DNA of 64,000 nucleotides from Bugula neritina (GCA_964035545.1 OZ037765.1:34981504-35045503), one strand, 5' to 3'. Shown: positions 49,701-63,494, counted from the first letter of the stretch. Notes: a model not told the origin generated them from the letters alone. Numbers and translations are program-made.

Positions 49701-52700
49701 TCATCTTCTGCGAGTCGATTTCTTTGGCGACCTTGACCTTTTAGACTGTGACCTGAAAACAGATATCAACAAAACTATTATTAACTTTTATTAACTGATA
49801 AATTAATGAATAATTGTTCTAAACTCATTATATAGACAACTCAATATATGTTCTAAAAACAATTTGTATTCATGCTTGTAGTTGCATTTGTATATTTCGT
49901 GTGTCAAACCATCTCAAATGTCTGAAAACAGCAGCTCTAGCCACACCCACTGACTACAGCCCCACCCACCGACTACAAAAAAAAATTTCATAATGGAATG
50001 GTTAAACAGCTAGAATCATTTGAGTGTGCATTGAAGTTTGACATACTGAAATATGTTTTACTTTTGAGACTTTCCTTTACATAAGCCAGCAATTTAGCTA
50101 AAAATAAAATTTATAAGAAAACTTATGTGAAAGAATTAGGCGACTGAGTGCTATGTAAAACCTGGCACAGCTCTAAAGAATTCATAACTGCTGAGAAATA
50201 GAAATGAACACCTGTAAACCATCAACTGGAACTGCATGTCAGAAACTTACTTTTTACTTGAGTCGTGGTCAGAATCTTCTGATGAACTTGAGCTGCTGCC
50301 TGAAGAGCTGCTGCTGCCACTTCCGTCTGAGTCGCCACTGTCACTTGACTCACTCGAAATTCGCCTATGAAACCAGCAATCTGACTAGTAATGTGTAACT
50401 AGTAAAGTGTATGTTAATGTATCTAGTAATGTGTAACTAGTAATGTGTATGTTAATGTATCTAGTAATGTGTAACTAGTAAAGTGTATGTTAATGTATCT
50501 AGTAATGCATGTCAATGTATCTAGTAATGTATAAGTTAATGTATCTAGTAAGGTGTTTATATTATCAGATATATTATCATGAGATGACTTGGCAATATGT
50601 AACAAGTTTATACGCACTACATCTTCAACCAACCTATCTCCTTTCCGTGTAGATGAACTGGAGTCACTAGAACTCGAAGAGGAACTCGAACTCCGACTCG
50701 ACCGTGACTTGTTTTCTGGTTTATGACTGCGAGTCTTGGATGCCGAGTCATGGTGGGGTGCCGAAGCTGGTGATTGGCTACTCACACGCCGCTGATGAGG
50801 TGGGGATTTAGAGGAAGATTTGAGAGTAACATTAACGCCCTGTTTAGAGTTGGTATATGACGAGGCAGAAATGTCTCTGTTTTCCTTATTTGACGGAGAT
50901 GAGCCTTTCTTTCTGAATGCTTGTGAAGACGATTTTCTTGGAGGTGATCTAGAGTCTTTTCTAGATTTTCTTGGAGGTGATCTGGAGTCTTTTCTAGATT
51001 TTCTTGGAGGTGATCTGGAATCCTTTCTAGATTTTCTTGGAGGTGATCTAGAGTCTTTTCTAGATTTTCTTGGAGGTGATCTGGAATCCTTTCTAGATTT
51101 TCTTGGAGGAGATCTGGAATCCTTTCTAGATTTTCTTGGAGGTGATCCAGAGTCCTTTCTAGATTTTCTTGGAGGTGATCCAGAGTCCATTCTAGATTTT
51201 CTTGAAGGTGGTCTAGAGTCTTTTCTAGATTTTTCTGCAGGTGATCTCGAGTCCTTTCTAGATTTTCTTGGAGGTGATCTAGAGTCTTTTCTAGATTTTT
51301 GTGCAGGTGATCTAGAGTCCATTCTAGATTTACGTGGAGGTGATCCAGAGTCCTTTCTAGATTTACATGGAGGTGATCTAGAGTCTTTTCTAGATTTTCT
51401 TGGAGGCGATCTAGAGTCTTTTCTAGATTTTCTTAGAGGCGATCTAGAGTCCTTTCTAGATTTACGTGGAGGTGATCCAGAGTCTTTTCTAGATTTTTGT
51501 GCAGGTGATCGAGAGTCTTTTCTAGATTTTCTTGGATGTGATCTAGAGTCCTTTCTAGATTTACGTGGAGGTGATCCAGAGTCCATTCTAGATTTTCGTG
51601 GAGGTGATCCAGAGTCCTTTTTAGATTTTTGTGGAGGTGATCTAGAAACTCTCCGCTTGTAATCTGGTGATGCCCGTCTCCTTGAAGAGACCACCTGCTG
51701 TTTTCGATCTCGAGAGCGGTGAGTAGAGGGACTGCCATCTCGGTGAGATTTTCTGGTTTCTTTTCTTGGTGATTCTGAGCCATCTTTGGTTTTAGCAGAT
51801 CTCGAAGGACGTGGGGACTTTTCTTTCTTTAATTTTCTGTTTGGCGAGGGAGAAAAGGATGACCTTTGAGTGCGACTTTTATCTTCCGTATTTTTATCTC
51901 GAGATGACCCGTTTTTCATTGTTCTAGCATTTCCATTTGATCTTCAAATAAACATATTGAATAAATGAGGTCATACTAATGCGTCTAGTCAGAGGGCTGC
52001 TGATCCTCTAATCTCGGCAATAACAGACAGACGTACCTAGTTGGTTCTCTCTCCGTCCCAGAATCCTCTTCTTCTGAGTCACTTTCTGAACTGCTGGAAC
52101 TGCTGGATTCGGTCTCACTGTAAACAAAACTATGTCAACAGCAACTGGCATAGAAATAAGAAATTGTTCAGACAGAAAAATGAGATGCTACAGACTGAGC
52201 TAATGAAGACTGCAAGGTACCAAAGTTATAACCAATTACAACATAAATACCTCTTCACTTTCCTTTTCCTTTTCTTCTTCTGTTTCTGCTCACTGTCCGA
52301 GTCACTCAAGACTAGACTGTAACAAGCAGAGCTTAATCTACATCTTGACATATTAGACACCTACCACACTGTACTACCCAAATTGAAGCAGCACCTCTAA
52401 CACTCTGCCCCCACATAGTAGTAACACTCTGCCCCTACATAGTAGTAACACTCTGCCCCTACATAGTAGTAACACTCTGCCCCTACATAGTAGTAACACT
52501 CTGCCCCTACATAGTAGTAACACTCTGCCCCTACATAGTAGTAACACATTAGGCTACCTGTAGACCAGTCGACATACCTGTACTTGGTTTGAGCGGCGGC
52601 TTTAGCTTTAGCCTCCAACTCTTTGTGTTTCCTGTTAGGGTCCAAGGAGGACCCGTCTACGTAGAACTCACTGAGTCCAAAGGCATCTCTCAGCTTCACA

Positions 52701-55700
52701 TTCTTCGCTCTGTTTGCTTCGGCGAGTTGGTGGGAGTCTTTAGTCCTATAAGCATATGTAAGCACAGTGTGATACTGCATCTATAAGCATATGTAAGCAC
52801 AGTATGATACTGCATCTATAAGCATATGTAAGCACAGTGTGATACTGCATCTATAAGCACATGTAAGCACAGTGTGATACTGCATCTATAAGCATATGTA
52901 AGCACAGTGTGATACTGCATCTATAAGCATATGTAAGCACAGTGTGATACTGCATCTATAAGCATATGTAAGCACAGTGTGATACTGCATCTATAAGCAT
53001 ATGTAAGCACAGTGTGATACTGCATCTACAGGACATCGCTATGCTGACCAGACTCATTTAATGACACAAACTAAACTCACACTGGTCTACCAGCCTCGTC
53101 TAGAGTGGGTGTGGAGACAACTCCTGAGTCCTGCTCTTTCTCTAACAGCATCTTCCTGTAGAGAGAAACTTTCTCTTCAACCTCAGCCTCTTCATACCTG
53201 AAAGCAGATGGAATATACTAGAGTGTTAGAAGAGATATATAAGAAGAGATATATAAGAAGGGATATATAAGAAGGGATATATAAGAAGGGATATATAAGA
53301 AGGGATATATAAGAAGAGATATATAAGAAGAGATATATAAGAAGGGATATATAAGAAGGGATATATAACAAGAGATATATAAGAAGGGATATATAAGAAG
53401 GGATATATAAGAAGAGATATATAAGAAGGGATATATAAGAAGAGATATATAAGAAGGGATATATAAGAAAAGATATATAAGAAGAGATATATAAGAAGAG
53501 ATATGTAAGAAGGGATATATAAGAAGGGATATATAAGAAGGGATATATAAGAAGGGATATATAAGAAGGGATATATAAGAAGGGATATATAAGAAGGGAT
53601 ATATAAGAAGGGATATATAAGAAGGGATATATAAGAAGGGATATATAAGAAGGGATATATAAGAAGGGATATATAAGAAGGGATATATAAGAAGGGATAT
53701 ATAAGAAGGGATATATAAGAAGGGATATATAAGAAGGGATATATAAGAAGAGATATATAAGAAGAGATATATAAGAAGGGATATCTAAGAAGGGATATAT
53801 AAGAAGGGATATATAACAAGAGATATATAAGAAGAGATATATAAGAAGGGATATATAAGAAGGGATATATAAGAAGGGATATATAAGAAGGGATATATAA
53901 GAAGGGATATATAAGTAGAGATATATAAGAAGGGATATATAAGAAGGGATATATAAGAAGGGATATATAAGAAGGGATATATAAGAAGAGATATATAAGA
54001 AGGGATATATAAGAAGAGATATATAAGAAGGGATATATAAGAAGGGATATATAAGAAGGGATATATAAGAAGGGATATATAAGAAGGGATATATAACAAG
54101 AGATATATAAGAAGGGATATATAAGAAGGGATATATAAGAAGGGATATATAAGAAGGGATATATAAGAAGAGATATATAAGAAGGGATATATAAGAAGAG
54201 ATATATAAGAAGGGATATATAAGAAGAGATATATAAGAAGGGATATATAAGAAGGGATATATAAGAAGAGATATATAAGAAGAGATATATAAGAAGGGAT
54301 ATATAAGAAGGGATATATAACAAGAGATATATAAGAAGGGATATATAAGAAGGGATATATAAGAAGGGATATATAAGAAGGGATATATCTAAGAAGAGAT
54401 ATATAAGAAGGGATATATAAGAAGGGATATATAAGAAGAGATATATAAGAAGGGATATATAAGAAGAGATATATAAGAAGATATATATAAGAAGGGATAT
54501 ATAAGAAGGGATATATAAGAAGAGATATATAAGAAGAGATATATAAGAAGGGATATATAAGAAGGGATATATAAGAAGGGATATATAAGAAGGGATATAT
54601 AAGAAGAGATATATAAGAAGAGATATATAAGAAGGGATATATAAGAAGAGATATATAAGAAGGGATATATAAGAAGGGATATATAAGAAGGGATATATAA
54701 GAAGGGATATATAAGAAGAGATATATAAGAAGGGATATATAAGAAGGGATATATAAGAAGAGATATATAAGAAGAGATATATAAGAAGGGATATATAAGA
54801 AGGGATATATAACAAGAGATATATAAGAAGGGATATATAAGAAGGGATATATAAGAAGGGATATATAAGAAGGGATATATAAGAAGGGATATATAAGAAG
54901 AGATATATAAGAAGAGATATATAAGAAGGGATATATAAGAAGAGATATATAAGAAGGGATATATAAGAAGGGATATATAAGAAGGGATATATAAGAAGGG
55001 ATATATAAGAAGAGATATATAAGAAGGGATATATAAGAAGGGATATATAAGAAGAGATATATAAGAAGGGATATATAAGAAGGGATATATAACAAGAGAT
55101 ATATAAGAAGAGATATATAAGAAGGGATATATAAGAAGAGATATATAAGAAGAGATATATAAGAAGGGATATATAAGAAGAGATATATAAGAAGGGATAT
55201 ATAAGAAGATATATATAAGAAGGGATATATTAGAAGAGATGTATAAGAAGAGATATATAAGAAGGGATATATAAGAAGGGATATATAAGAAAAGATATAT
55301 AAGAAGAGATATATAAGAAGAGATATGTAAGAAGGGATATATAAGAAGGGATATATAAGAAGGGATATATAAGAAGGGATATATAAGAAGGGATATATAA
55401 GAAGAGATATATAAGAAGGGATATATAAGAAGGGATATATAAGAAGGGATATATAAGAAGGGATATATAAGAAGAGATATATAAGAAGAGATATATAAGA
55501 AGGGATATCTAAGAAGGGATATATAAGAAGGGATATATAACAAGAGATATATAAGAAGAGATATATAAGAAGGGATATATAAGAAGGGATATATAAGAAG
55601 GGATATATAAGAAGGGATATATAAGAAGGGATATATAAGTAGAGATATATAAGAAGGGATATATAAGAAGGGATATATAAGAAGGGATATATAAGAAGGG

Positions 55701-58700
55701 ATATATAAGAAGAGATATATAAGAAGGGATATATAAGAAGAGATATATAAGAAGGGATATATAAGAAGGGATATATAAGAAGGGATATATAAGAAGGGAT
55801 ATATAAGAAGGGATATATAACAAGAGATATATAAGAAGGGATATATAAGAAGGGATATATAAGAAGGGATATATAAGAAGGGATATATAAGAAGAGATAT
55901 ATAAGAAGGGATATATAAGAAGAGATATATAAGAAGGGATATATAAGAAGGGATATATAAGAAGGGATATATAAGAAGGGATATATAAGAAGGGATATAT
56001 AAGAAGGGATATATAAGAAGGGATATATAAGAAGAGATATATAAGAAGAGATATATAAGAAGGGATATCTAAGAAGGGATATATAAGAAGGGATATATAA
56101 CAAGAGATATATAAGAAGAGATATATAAGAAGGGATATATAAGAAGGGATATATAAGAAGGGATATATAAGAAGGGATATATAAGAAGAGATATATAAGA
56201 AGAGATATATAAGAAGAGATATATAAGAAGGGATATCTAAGAAGGGATATATAAGAAGGGATATATAACAAGAGATATATAAGAAGAGATATATAAGAAG
56301 GGATATATAAGAAGGGATATATAACAAGAGATATATAAGAAGGGATATATAAGAAGGGATATATAAGAAGGGATATATAAGAAGAGATATATAAGAAGAG
56401 ATATATAAGAAGAGATATATAAGAAGGGATATATAAGAAGGGATATATAAGAAGGGATATATAAGAAGGGATATATAAGTAGAGATATATAAGAAGGGAT
56501 ATATAAGAAGGGATATATAAGAAGGGATATATAAGAAGGGATATATAAGAAGAGATATATAAGAAGGGATATATAAGAAGAGATATATAAGAAGGGATAT
56601 ATAAGAAGGGATATATAAAAAGGGATATATAAGAAGGGATATATAAGAAGGGATATATAACAAGAGATATATAAGAAGGGATATATAAGAAGGGATATAT
56701 AAGAAGGGATATATAAGTAGAGATATATAAGAAGAGATATATAAGAAGGGATATATAAGAAGAGATATATAAGAAGGGATATATAAGAAGGGATATATAA
56801 GAAGGGATATATAAGAAGGGATATATAAGAAGGGATATATAAGAAGGGATATATAAGAAGAGATATATAAGAAGAGATATATAAGAAGGGATATCTAAGA
56901 AGGGATATATAAGAAGGGATATATAACAAGAGATATATAAGAAGATATATATAAGAAGGGATATATAAGAAGGGATATATAAGAAGGGATATATAAGAAG
57001 GGATATATAAGAAGAGATATATAAGAAGAGATATATAAGAAGAGATATATAAGAAGGGATATCTAAGAAGGGATATATAAGAAGGGATATATAACAAGAG
57101 ATATATAAGAAGAGATATATAAGAAGGGATATATAAGAAGGGATATATAACAAGAGATATATAAGAAGGGATATATAAGAAGGGATATATAAGAAGGGAT
57201 ATATAAGAAGAGATATATAAGAAGAGATATATAAGAAGAGATATATAAGAAGGGATATATAAGAAGGGATATATAAGAAGAGATATATAAGAAGGGATAT
57301 ATAAGAAGGGATATATTAGAAGGGATATATAAGAAGAGATATATAAGAAGGGATATATAAGAAGAGATATATAAGAAGAGATATATAAGAAGGGATATAT
57401 TAGAAGGGATATATAAGAAGGGATATATAAGAAGGGATATATAAGAAGGGATATATAAGAAGAGATATATAAGAAGAGATATATAAGAAGGGATATATTA
57501 GAAGGGATATATAAGAAGGGATATATAAGAAGGGATATATAAGAAGGGATATATAAGAAGAGATATATAAGAAGGGATATATAAGAAGGGATATATAAGA
57601 AGGGATATATAAGAAGGGATATATAAGAAGGGATATATAAGAAGGGATATATAAGAAGAGATATATAAGAAGAGATATATAAGAAGAGATATATAAGAAG
57701 AGATATATAAGAAGGGATATATTAGAAGGGATATATAAGAAGGGATATCTAAGAAGGGATATATAAGAAGGGATATATAACAAGAGATATATAAGAAGAG
57801 ATATATAAGAAGGGATATATAAGAAGGGATATATAAGAAGGGATATATAAGAAGGGATATATAAGAAGAGATATATAAGAAGAGATATATAAGAAGAGAT
57901 ATATAAGAAGAGATATATAAGAAGGGATATCTAAGAAGGGATATATAAGAAGGGATATATAACAAGAGATATATAAGAAGGGATATATAAGAAGGGATAT
58001 ATAAGAAGGGATATATAAGAAGGGATATATAAGAAGGGATATATAAGAAGGGATATATAAGAAGGGATATATAAGAAGGGATATATAAGAAGGGATATAT
58101 AAGAAGGGATATATAAGAAGGGATATATAAGAAGGGATATATAAGAAGGGATATATAAGAAGGGATATGTAAGAAGAGATATGTAAGAAGAGATATATGT
58201 AAGAAGGGATATATAAGAAGGGATATATAAGAAGGGATATATAAGAAGGGATATATAAGAAGGGATATATAAGAAGGGATATATAAGAAGGGGTATATAA
58301 GAAGAGATATATAAGAAGGGATATATAAGAGGGGATATATAAGAAGGGATATATAACAAGAGATATATAAGAAGGGATATATAAGAAGGGATATATAAGA
58401 AGGGATATATAAGAAGGGATATATCTAAGAAGGGATATATAAGAAGGGATATATAAGAAGGGATATATAAGAAGGGATATATAAGAAGGGATATATAAGA
58501 AGGGATATATAAGAAGGGATATATAAGAAGGGATATATAAGAAGAGATATATAAGAAGGGATATATAAGAAGGGATATATTAGAAGGGATATATAAGAAG
58601 GGATATATAAGAAGGGATATATAAGAAGGGATATATAAGAAGGGATATATAAGAAGGGATATATAAGAAGAGATATATAAGAAGAGATATATAAGAAGAG

Positions 58701-59416
58701 ATATATAAGAAGGGATATATAAGAAGGGATATATAAGAAGGGATATATAAGAAGGGATATATAAGAAGGGATATATAAGAAGGGATATATAAGAAGAGAT
58801 ATATAAGAAGGGATATATAACAAGAGATATATAAGAAGGGATATATAAGAAGGGATATATAAGAAGGGATATATAAGAAGAGATATATAAGAAGAGATAT
58901 ATAAGAAGAGATATATAAGAAGAGATATATAAGAAGGGATAAATAAGAAGGGATATATAAGAAGGGATATATAAGAAGGGATATATAAGAAGAGATATAT
59001 AAGAAGGGATATATAAGAAGGGATATATAAGACACACCCCTGTTCCTCCATCAACTCCTGCATCTCTAGACACTTCAGCTCTACTTTCCTTTTCCTTTCA
59101 TGAATCATAATCTCAATGTTTGGCCCTTTGTTAATATTTTCGTCCAGCTTTTGGAGTTGTTCCTCTGTTTTGTAAGTCGTCTGAAAGAATTATAAATCTA
59201 TATTTTATAATTAGAAACAAAAAATTCACCTGCCAAGTTTCTCACTTAGCAAATTTTTGAAAAACTTCTTTGAAAACTTGAACACATGAAATAAAAATAT
59301 TTAGCCTAAATAAATCTGACCTTGTCTTTGTGGTGACGAATGGCACCCAAGTTTCTCTGCACATACCCATTGGTTCCACTGCCCCTAGCAGTTTGCAGTC
59401 CAATACCGTTATACAT
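49701..59416 (-). CDS. SRRM2: SRRM2/CWC21-like spliceosome-associated SR-rich protein
   Basis: Nine exons in transcript order: 59416-59321, 59180-59038, 53197-53081, 52745-52578, 52316-52251, 52117-52037, 51941-50634, 50364-50251 and 49752-49701. They join to 714 residues. The start [20 protein letters not shown] and the following cwf21 region ([34 protein letters not shown]) match the N terminus of SRRM2/Cwc21. [11 protein letters not shown] and [12 protein letters not shown] complete the conserved part. This family sits on the activated spliceosome beside Prp8 and Snu114. The rest is disordered: acidic Ser/Glu, Lys-rich, then a 33-bp coding repeat giving about 21 copies of an 11-residue [11 protein letters not shown] unit, then serine runs and a basic end ...SPKKSTRRR. 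It is far shorter than vertebrate SRRM2. Intron 2 is 5.8 kb of minisatellite. Confidence 0.92.
50395..50560. repeat. 38-bp minisatellite in SRRM2-like intron 7
   Basis: About four copies of tgtatctagtaatgtgtaac plus tagtaaagtgtatgttaa, between the large SR exon and exon 8. Confidence 0.88.
50935..51650 (-). repeat. 33-bp coding minisatellite (SR repeat)
   Basis: About 21 units in exon 7, each encoding 11 residues of the type [11 protein letters not shown]. Unit length is a multiple of three, so copy changes keep the frame. The antisense strand is also open (an acidic [11 protein letters not shown] repeat), which is a by-product. Confidence 0.93.
52398..52548. repeat. 24-bp minisatellite in SRRM2-like intron 4
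   Basis: About six nearly identical copies of cactctgcccctacatagta gtaa. Confidence 0.93.
52746..53032. repeat. 35-bp minisatellite made of acceptor copies, SRRM2-like intron 3
   Basis: Eight copies of ctataagcatatgtaagcac plus agtgtgatactgcat. On the minus strand each unit reads CATATGCTTATAG. The copy next to the exon is the true acceptor (AG at 52746-52747); the others are upstream look-alikes. Confidence 0.94.
53226..59033. repeat. 5.8-kb 14-bp minisatellite in SRRM2-like intron 2
   Basis: About 415 copies of ataagaagggatat and its variant ataagaagagatat, plus rarer units (aacaag, ttagaag, tctaag, aagtag). It fills the intron from 5 bases after the donor (GTGTGTC) to about 30 bases before the acceptor. 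Blocks of units recur, giving higher-order repeats. All three minus-strand frames stay open for up to 1122 codons because the unit has no stop; these are not genes. Confidence 0.97.
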
Positions 59417-62400
59417 AGTGGGTCACTGTCAAGTTAACAAAGCTCTACAAAACATCCAAAGTTTTAGATTTACTTACAAGTATAAACTGTGATTAGGGTG
59501 AAAGTAAACTCCTTATATAGAAGTAATGCATTATGAAACTATACACCAGTTATAGATACAATTTAAAATATCTAGCAAAAAAGCTTCAAACAAAATGAAA
59601 CAATTATTTTATTATGATCACCACTATCTAACGCCCAACTTTTGCTTTCTTTCTGTATTATTCATATATCTATTAAATAAATAACAATAGCTAGTTACTG
59701 TGCTACATAATCTTCACATAGATATAACCATTCATTCATTTCCCTTAGAATACAAACAGCAATGCCACTGTGACCAATGGTAGCTCTTAGAACTAATCTG
59801 AAGGTTTAGTTATACAAGGATATCATCCATACAGGGATATCATCTATATAGGGATATCATCTATAGAGGGATATCATCTATATAGGGATACCATCTATAG
59901 AGGGATATCATCTATATAGGGATACCATCTATAGAGGGATATCATCTATATAGGGATACCATCTATAGAGGGATATCATCTATACAGGGATATCATCTAT
60001 ATAGGGATATCATCTATAGAGGGATACAATCCATAGAGGGATATCATCTATACAGGGATATCATCTATACAGGGATATCATCTATATAGGGATATCATCT
60101 ATAGAGGGATACAATCTATAGAGGGATATCATCTATATAGGGATACCATCTATAGAGGGATATCATCTATATAGGGATATCATCCATATAGGGATATCAT
60201 CTATATAGGGATATCATCTATAGAGGGATATCATCCATACAGGGATATCATCTAATTAGAGGGATATCATCTATATAGGGATACCATCTATATATGCATG
60301 TTATAGGGACAGGCGCATTGTTGAGTGGCTATAACTACAACCAAATGAGCTCCACCGACAACTATGAGTATCATCATGACTAACTCTATCTTTGAGAATA
60401 TGATCAAGTAATTAACTTAATGAGCACCAATAATAAATTGAAAATATCAGACCACTGCTTTCATGGCTTAAACTAATTTGCAAGGTTTATAAAACTGAAA
60501 AAGTATTGCATATTTACAATATATGACTCTTAGTAAAAGAAGCAAAAACTGAGCAATGTATATTTAAATTTCAGTGATTTCTATTAGTACTACGATGAGT
60601 TTGAAATTAAACTTTAATTCAAGATTTTAGGGTTAATCGATATTTATATCAATATAGTATATACACAATCACAATGATGATAATTCTATTGCTATTACTA
60701 TTCTTATTATTATTAATTATAATACCAATAGTTTTACTATTAGCAAAGGTAATACTTGATTAATACTAATGTTCATTATTATAATAATACTAGTAGTCAA
60801 CAAATATTATAATTACAGTAATACCTGATCAAAAGTTAAAAATTAAAGCAACACACTATATCTAATACTTATAATAATACGTATACTACTTTTAAGCTTA
60901 ATGTAATTATATTAACGATCAGATTAACAATCTTTTGTAGGTTGTAGGTTACTTTTTTATTTAACAAAACCAAAATGAAAATATTATAATAGTTTTCTAT
61001 CACAGACAATTAGATACTTGAATATTGGATCAAGTACAGGGCATTCTCACACTGCATTCATATCATAGACAAGCTAACCAGGTCTGTTTCGAAGTGCAAA
61101 TTATTTTTGAATATATATTTACTGACTACAGATGCATACATGTAAAGCATAATTAAAACTATGACACACCCCTTCTAGCCAACAGCAACAGGGTGGTTTG
61201 GTGTTAGACAGGTATACTTAATAATTATTTAGAGTAAAACTGACTGCCACACTGATACTATCAATGACCATTACTCTTATCTAAAATATACACATAGACA
61301 TCATACGGTCATAATCAATTTAATGTATTTATTAAAATTATATTAACTATAATTATTAGTTATATAACTATCAAGCTGAAGCTTAACACTAACAGTAAAG
61401 TGTTTATTACTATAAGTATCAGTAAGAGTATGAGTATGGGGAAGTCTAATGAGAGTCAGGATGAGAGTTGGTCACCGTCTGAGCTTGAAAGTTAGTTATA
61501 CTTATTGTTAGGTACTGTTAGGGTGAGTTTCGGTGAAAGACGCAGACTGACCTCAACATAAAAATGGAGAATTACTACTAGAATTTCAATTAGTATGACA
61601 CTGAAACTCAAACTCATGAAACAGAGTTAGTCACACTCACTGCCAGTCAGTGACTGTGAGACTGAGTGCGGCTGGCTGCTCGCTCACGCTTCAAAACTCC
61701 TTAATTTTTAAACACTCAAAACAAAATTCGATTCAATAAAACTCAAAGTAAAACTTCAACTTCAAGAGTTCAACTTGAACTTGAACTGAAAGTGAAAATG
61801 CAAATTCAAATCGAGTCGGAATTTCAATGTAAATTTCAGTGAAATTTTTATACTTATCAACTTATACTTATAAGTTATACCAACATCAATTTCTGCATCC
61901 TCACAGACCTTTCAAAACAGTTTTCTCCCTCGAAGCATCAGAGATTTGAGGATACCACCTCATAATAGAAACTCAGCTTAGCTATGTGCTAAAACCCCTT
62001 TAAATTACAATTAAAATATCTAAACTTAGCTACATGCTAGAATAGATACATTTCAACACATGGTAAACCCAAACAAAAACAACATAAGAGGCACTCATAA
62101 TTTTGCGCCCGTAGGTTTTAGCAGAGCGTTCTAATTTGTACGAGGTGAGTTACGAGGTGAGTTACTTATAGTTATAGTAAATGTAATAGTTTTTCAAATT
62201 GAAATGCAAACTAAAAGTAAAAGTAAAAGTGAAACTGTTGCGAACAAACATGATCAATTCATGACCAATATGAATTAGAATATCAATTAATATTATAATT
62301 ATGATTATCGGTATGACTATCACTATGAGTATGAGTATGACTATGAGCATGACTGAGATTCAGATTGAGTATGAGTATAAATCAAAATATGCCATAGAAC

Positions 62401-63421
62401 AAAAAAACTCAATAGATACAACCTGAAAAAATAATCCCGTTTAATTTATTACCGATTAATAAATAATAAGTTATTTTACCATAAAAATAGAGATAACGTA
62501 GATATTTAAGTTTCAAGTAGTAAAATAAAGGCGATTTCGATACCAATCGTTTTTAACAATAACTGACAGAAGCAAGTTGAACGAGGGGTTTCCGGTGAAT
62601 GAAGCGCCTTTGCGCATTTAGGAAATTTCAAGTTGTTATCCGATTCAAATCGCAATTGGGGAAGCAACACCCACGAAATCAAACTTACTTGTATACCACT
62701 GTAAAAATTATTTGTAGCCTAAAACCACTGTCTTCATAGGATAGCAATAGTTACCCTAATTTCACAGTTGAATAAGTTAACAGATGCCAAATTTGACCTA
62801 GGCCTAGAAACATTAGGTAAGTGCAGACAGTCACAGATAATTTCTTTGTTGCATCATATTACTGCTAATAATAATGATTTATTTCCAACCTTAAATAACA
62901 CATTTAAATCTATGAAATCCTCAACCCATAACACGAATACCCGTATTAACGCCTTCAATGCTATAGTCTGCGATTCGAGCCTGTACCTGCAGGGTTTCCT
63001 GTTGCGCACTGTCCGGGAGCTCGGTATGGGGGAGATAGTAGCGCATTTCTGAGCCTGGATAGATCCGAGGGACCTACAATAACTCTCTCCTAGAAGTCTT
63101 GGGACTTAACCCAATCAAAATCAAATCAAACAGCATTCATATGCTTGTCTCCTCACCATTTATAAAGAGGCAGTCACAAGAAGATTAACGGTGACGAACT
63201 GGTTTAATTTACTTTATTATTGTACATTATCACGTATTAGAATAAAACAGAAATCAACACTACTTGCAATGTATGTTCAATAAATAAGTTGCACATAAAT
63301 TTATAGTTAAAAAATTAAAAATTCCAAGTTAAAACAAGAATGAGCAAATATAAATAGAGAAACTCCAAAGGCAACATGGATTGTAGGAAGTAAAACGACT
63401 TAAATTATACAACTGGAAGAG
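59417..63421. other. Intergenic, upstream of the SRRM2-like gene
   Basis: Contains the 17-18-bp minisatellite listed separately, then AT-rich unique sequence with weak TAAT/TATT low complexity (60640-60900). The doubled cgaggtgagtta word is at 62139-62165, and a GAGTATGAGTATGAC-type stretch lies at 62325-62375. The 94-codon frame at 62768-63052 resembles nothing I know. The promoter of the SRRM2-like gene should lie just after 59417. Confidence 0.5.
59815..60298. repeat. 17-18-bp minisatellite
   Basis: About 27 copies of agggatatcatctatata with ATAGAG/ATACAG/ATATAG variants and occasional GATACC. It is about 400 bp upstream of the SRRM2-like start codon. Confidence 0.93.
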
Positions 63422-63487
63422 TTAAGCTGTATCCTTCGACTTTCCTTTCTTTGAATACCACTCATCACTTTTATCTGCCTCCAGTGC
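63422..63487 (-). CDS. Terminal exon of an unidentified minus-strand gene
   Basis: Minus-strand acceptor ATACTCTTAG|G at 63488 is followed by 21 codons and TAA, reading ALEADKSDEWYSKKGKSKDTA. The upstream side is a minisatellite touching the acceptor, as in the other genes here. The lysine-rich, hydrophilic tail looks like a real C terminus, but it is too short to name. TTTATT (minus AATAAA) occurs about 200 bases downstream. Confidence 0.4.
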   Translation of the reverse strand, partial: ALEADKSDEWYSKKGKSKDTA

Positions 63488-63494
63488 CTAAGAG

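Noticed and set aside
50820-51662. 280-codon plus-strand frame with [11 protein letters not shown] repeats
   Set aside because: Exact antisense of the SR-repeat exon; openness follows from the 33-bp coding repeat.
52746-53032. CRISPR array (regular 35-bp repeats)
   Set aside because: Repeats are contiguous without unique spacers and lie in a eukaryotic intron.
53226-59073. Open frames of up to 1122 codons encoding [14 protein letters not shown]-type repeats
   Set aside because: A 14-bp repeat without stops reads open in all three minus frames; it lies in an intron between two conserved exons of the SRRM2-like gene.
62768-63052. 94-codon open frame as a small gene
   Set aside because: No recognisable domain and no splice or promoter support; could be an unidentified exon or chance.
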